DNA from: JBKCHH01 sp046302855
GTDB lineage: Bacteria > Pseudomonadota > Alphaproteobacteria > Rickettsiales > UBA8987
Direction of reading: 5' to 3'
DNA: 10,273 nucleotides
NCBI GenBank assembly: GCA_046302855.1
Contig: JBKCHH010000101.1
Coordinates: 1 to 10,273 of the forward strand
Shown: in pieces, positions 10,033-10,273 of the stretch
How positions within the stretch are numbered: the stretch's first letter is position 1
Layout: each line of letters opens with the position of its first letter
Notes under the pieces: model-generated
What the model saw: only the letters and a program-made list of their open reading frames with translations
The model's database searches: none
What the model was told of the DNA's origin: nothing
Made by a program: the position numbers and the translations under genes

Positions 10033-10257
10033 AACCCTCCCTTCCCTCAGTTTCTGCGGTTCTTAACGGACGCAAAAGGAAATAGGCGAACCGCCGTTTA
10101 CAAGGCGACATACCGCCCTAAACAAATAAGGAAGCCAAGCACCGACATTGGCTTTTTTATGCTAAAAAACGAAGTTTGTTTTGGTAAAAAATTAACCCTT
10201 TTTTTCAACCGACAATTAGCAAAAGTTTATGAGGATAACCTTAAAAAAGGAATTTGA
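10024..10257 (+). CDS. Small basic protein upstream of rep, unknown function
   Basis: A 77-residue protein from ATG 10024 (80 from ATG 10015, which lies in the -10 box and is less likely). It is basic (DAKGNRRTAVYKATYRPKQIRKPS), with a central Phe/Met-rich strand (DIGFFMLKNEVCFGKKLTLFF) and a short helical end (NRQLAKVYEDNLKKG). Not recognised. On the circle it is the first gene of the rep cassette, 80 bp upstream of rep, with a hairpin between. A replication regulator is possible. Its coding region holds two stem-loops (10056-10094 and 10132-10158), so the RNA may be regulatory as well as coding. The 3' half is repeated at 3-125 only because of contig overlap. Confidence 0.6.
   Translation: MENNPPFPQFLRFLTDAKGNRRTAVYKATYRPKQIRKPSTDIGFFMLKNEVCFGKKLTLFFNRQLAKVYEDNLKKGI
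10132..10158 (+). terminator. Terminator-like hairpin inside the leader gene (attenuator candidate)
   Basis: AAGCCAA (10132-10138) pairs with TTGGCTT (10148-10154) around a 9-nt loop, and T continues to 10158. This is the form of a weak intrinsic terminator, between the putative promoter and rep. The same sequence is at the left end of the window from base 1. Confidence 0.4.
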
Positions 10258-10273
10258 GAGGGTAAAAAAAAAT
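10133..10273. repeat. Terminal direct repeat, right copy
   Basis: Identical to 1-141. It shows that the right end joins the left end in a circle of 10,132 bp. Confidence 0.93.

Noticed and set aside
1..10273. tRNA genes, CRISPR arrays, insertion sequences
   Set aside because: No tRNA-like cloverleaf, no regularly spaced repeats and no transposase or terminal inverted repeats were seen.

Overview
The window is a complete circular phage genome, opened and slightly over-closed. Bases 1-141 are repeated exactly at 10133-10273, so the unit is a circle of 10,132 bp, and an overlap of 141 is what an assembler with k=141 leaves on a circular contig. The content is that of a small tailless, probably membrane-containing icosahedral phage of the double jelly-roll capsid lineage, like Corticoviridae (PM2) or Finnlakeviridae (FLiP). 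It has one replication initiator, an A32/FtsK-HerA-type packaging ATPase next to a ~300-residue capsid protein, a run of small one-helix membrane proteins, beta-rich vertex/spike proteins (one C1q/TNF-like), a membrane-anchored lytic transglycosylase and small lysis-type membrane proteins. All genes are on the + strand. The genome is AT-rich. The DUF736 gene, a family common on alphaproteobacterial mobile elements, suggests an alphaproteobacterial host, but this is inference; the mixed Shine-Dalgarno use and the FLiP-like layout do not exclude Bacteroidota.

Layout, read round the circle. (1) Control/replication: a terminator (9879-9913), an AT-rich intergenic stretch with an 11-bp direct repeat, a TATAAT promoter embedded in a dif/XerCD-like site (10005-10032), an 80-codon leader gene (start at 10024 preferred, 77 aa), a strong hairpin (141-166), then the rep gene (206-1429) and two coupled small genes. 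(2) A second early/middle block (1920-4274) of seven small genes, mostly unrecognised; one is a zinc-ribbon protein with a Pro/Gln/Thr-rich tail. Three successive proteins here end in Asn-Gln motifs encoded by repeated DNA. (3) Morphogenesis: packaging ATPase (4267-4902), a 184-bp regulatory gap with a 22-bp AT palindrome and a compound hairpin, a 32-aa membrane peptide, the capsid protein (5226-6137), three tail-anchored membrane proteins and two spike/vertex proteins. (4) Lysis: transglycosylase (8132-8692) and three tiny membrane proteins. (5) A 242-bp noncoding region dense in inverted repeats (9218-9459), then the DUF736 gene.

Likely working plan (inference): Rep starts rolling-circle-type replication; the second block modifies host or DNA metabolism; the ATPase fills a capsid lined by membrane carrying the tail-anchored proteins; the C1q-like protein sits at the vertices for host binding; the transglycosylase opens the wall at entry and/or exit. 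No integrase is present, yet a dif-like site is, so the phage may integrate with host XerC/XerD. The most notable noncoding signals are the dif-like site, an 11-mer (TTAACCCCTAA) placed exactly 14 nt before three start codons, and a leader element shared by rep and the DUF736 gene.
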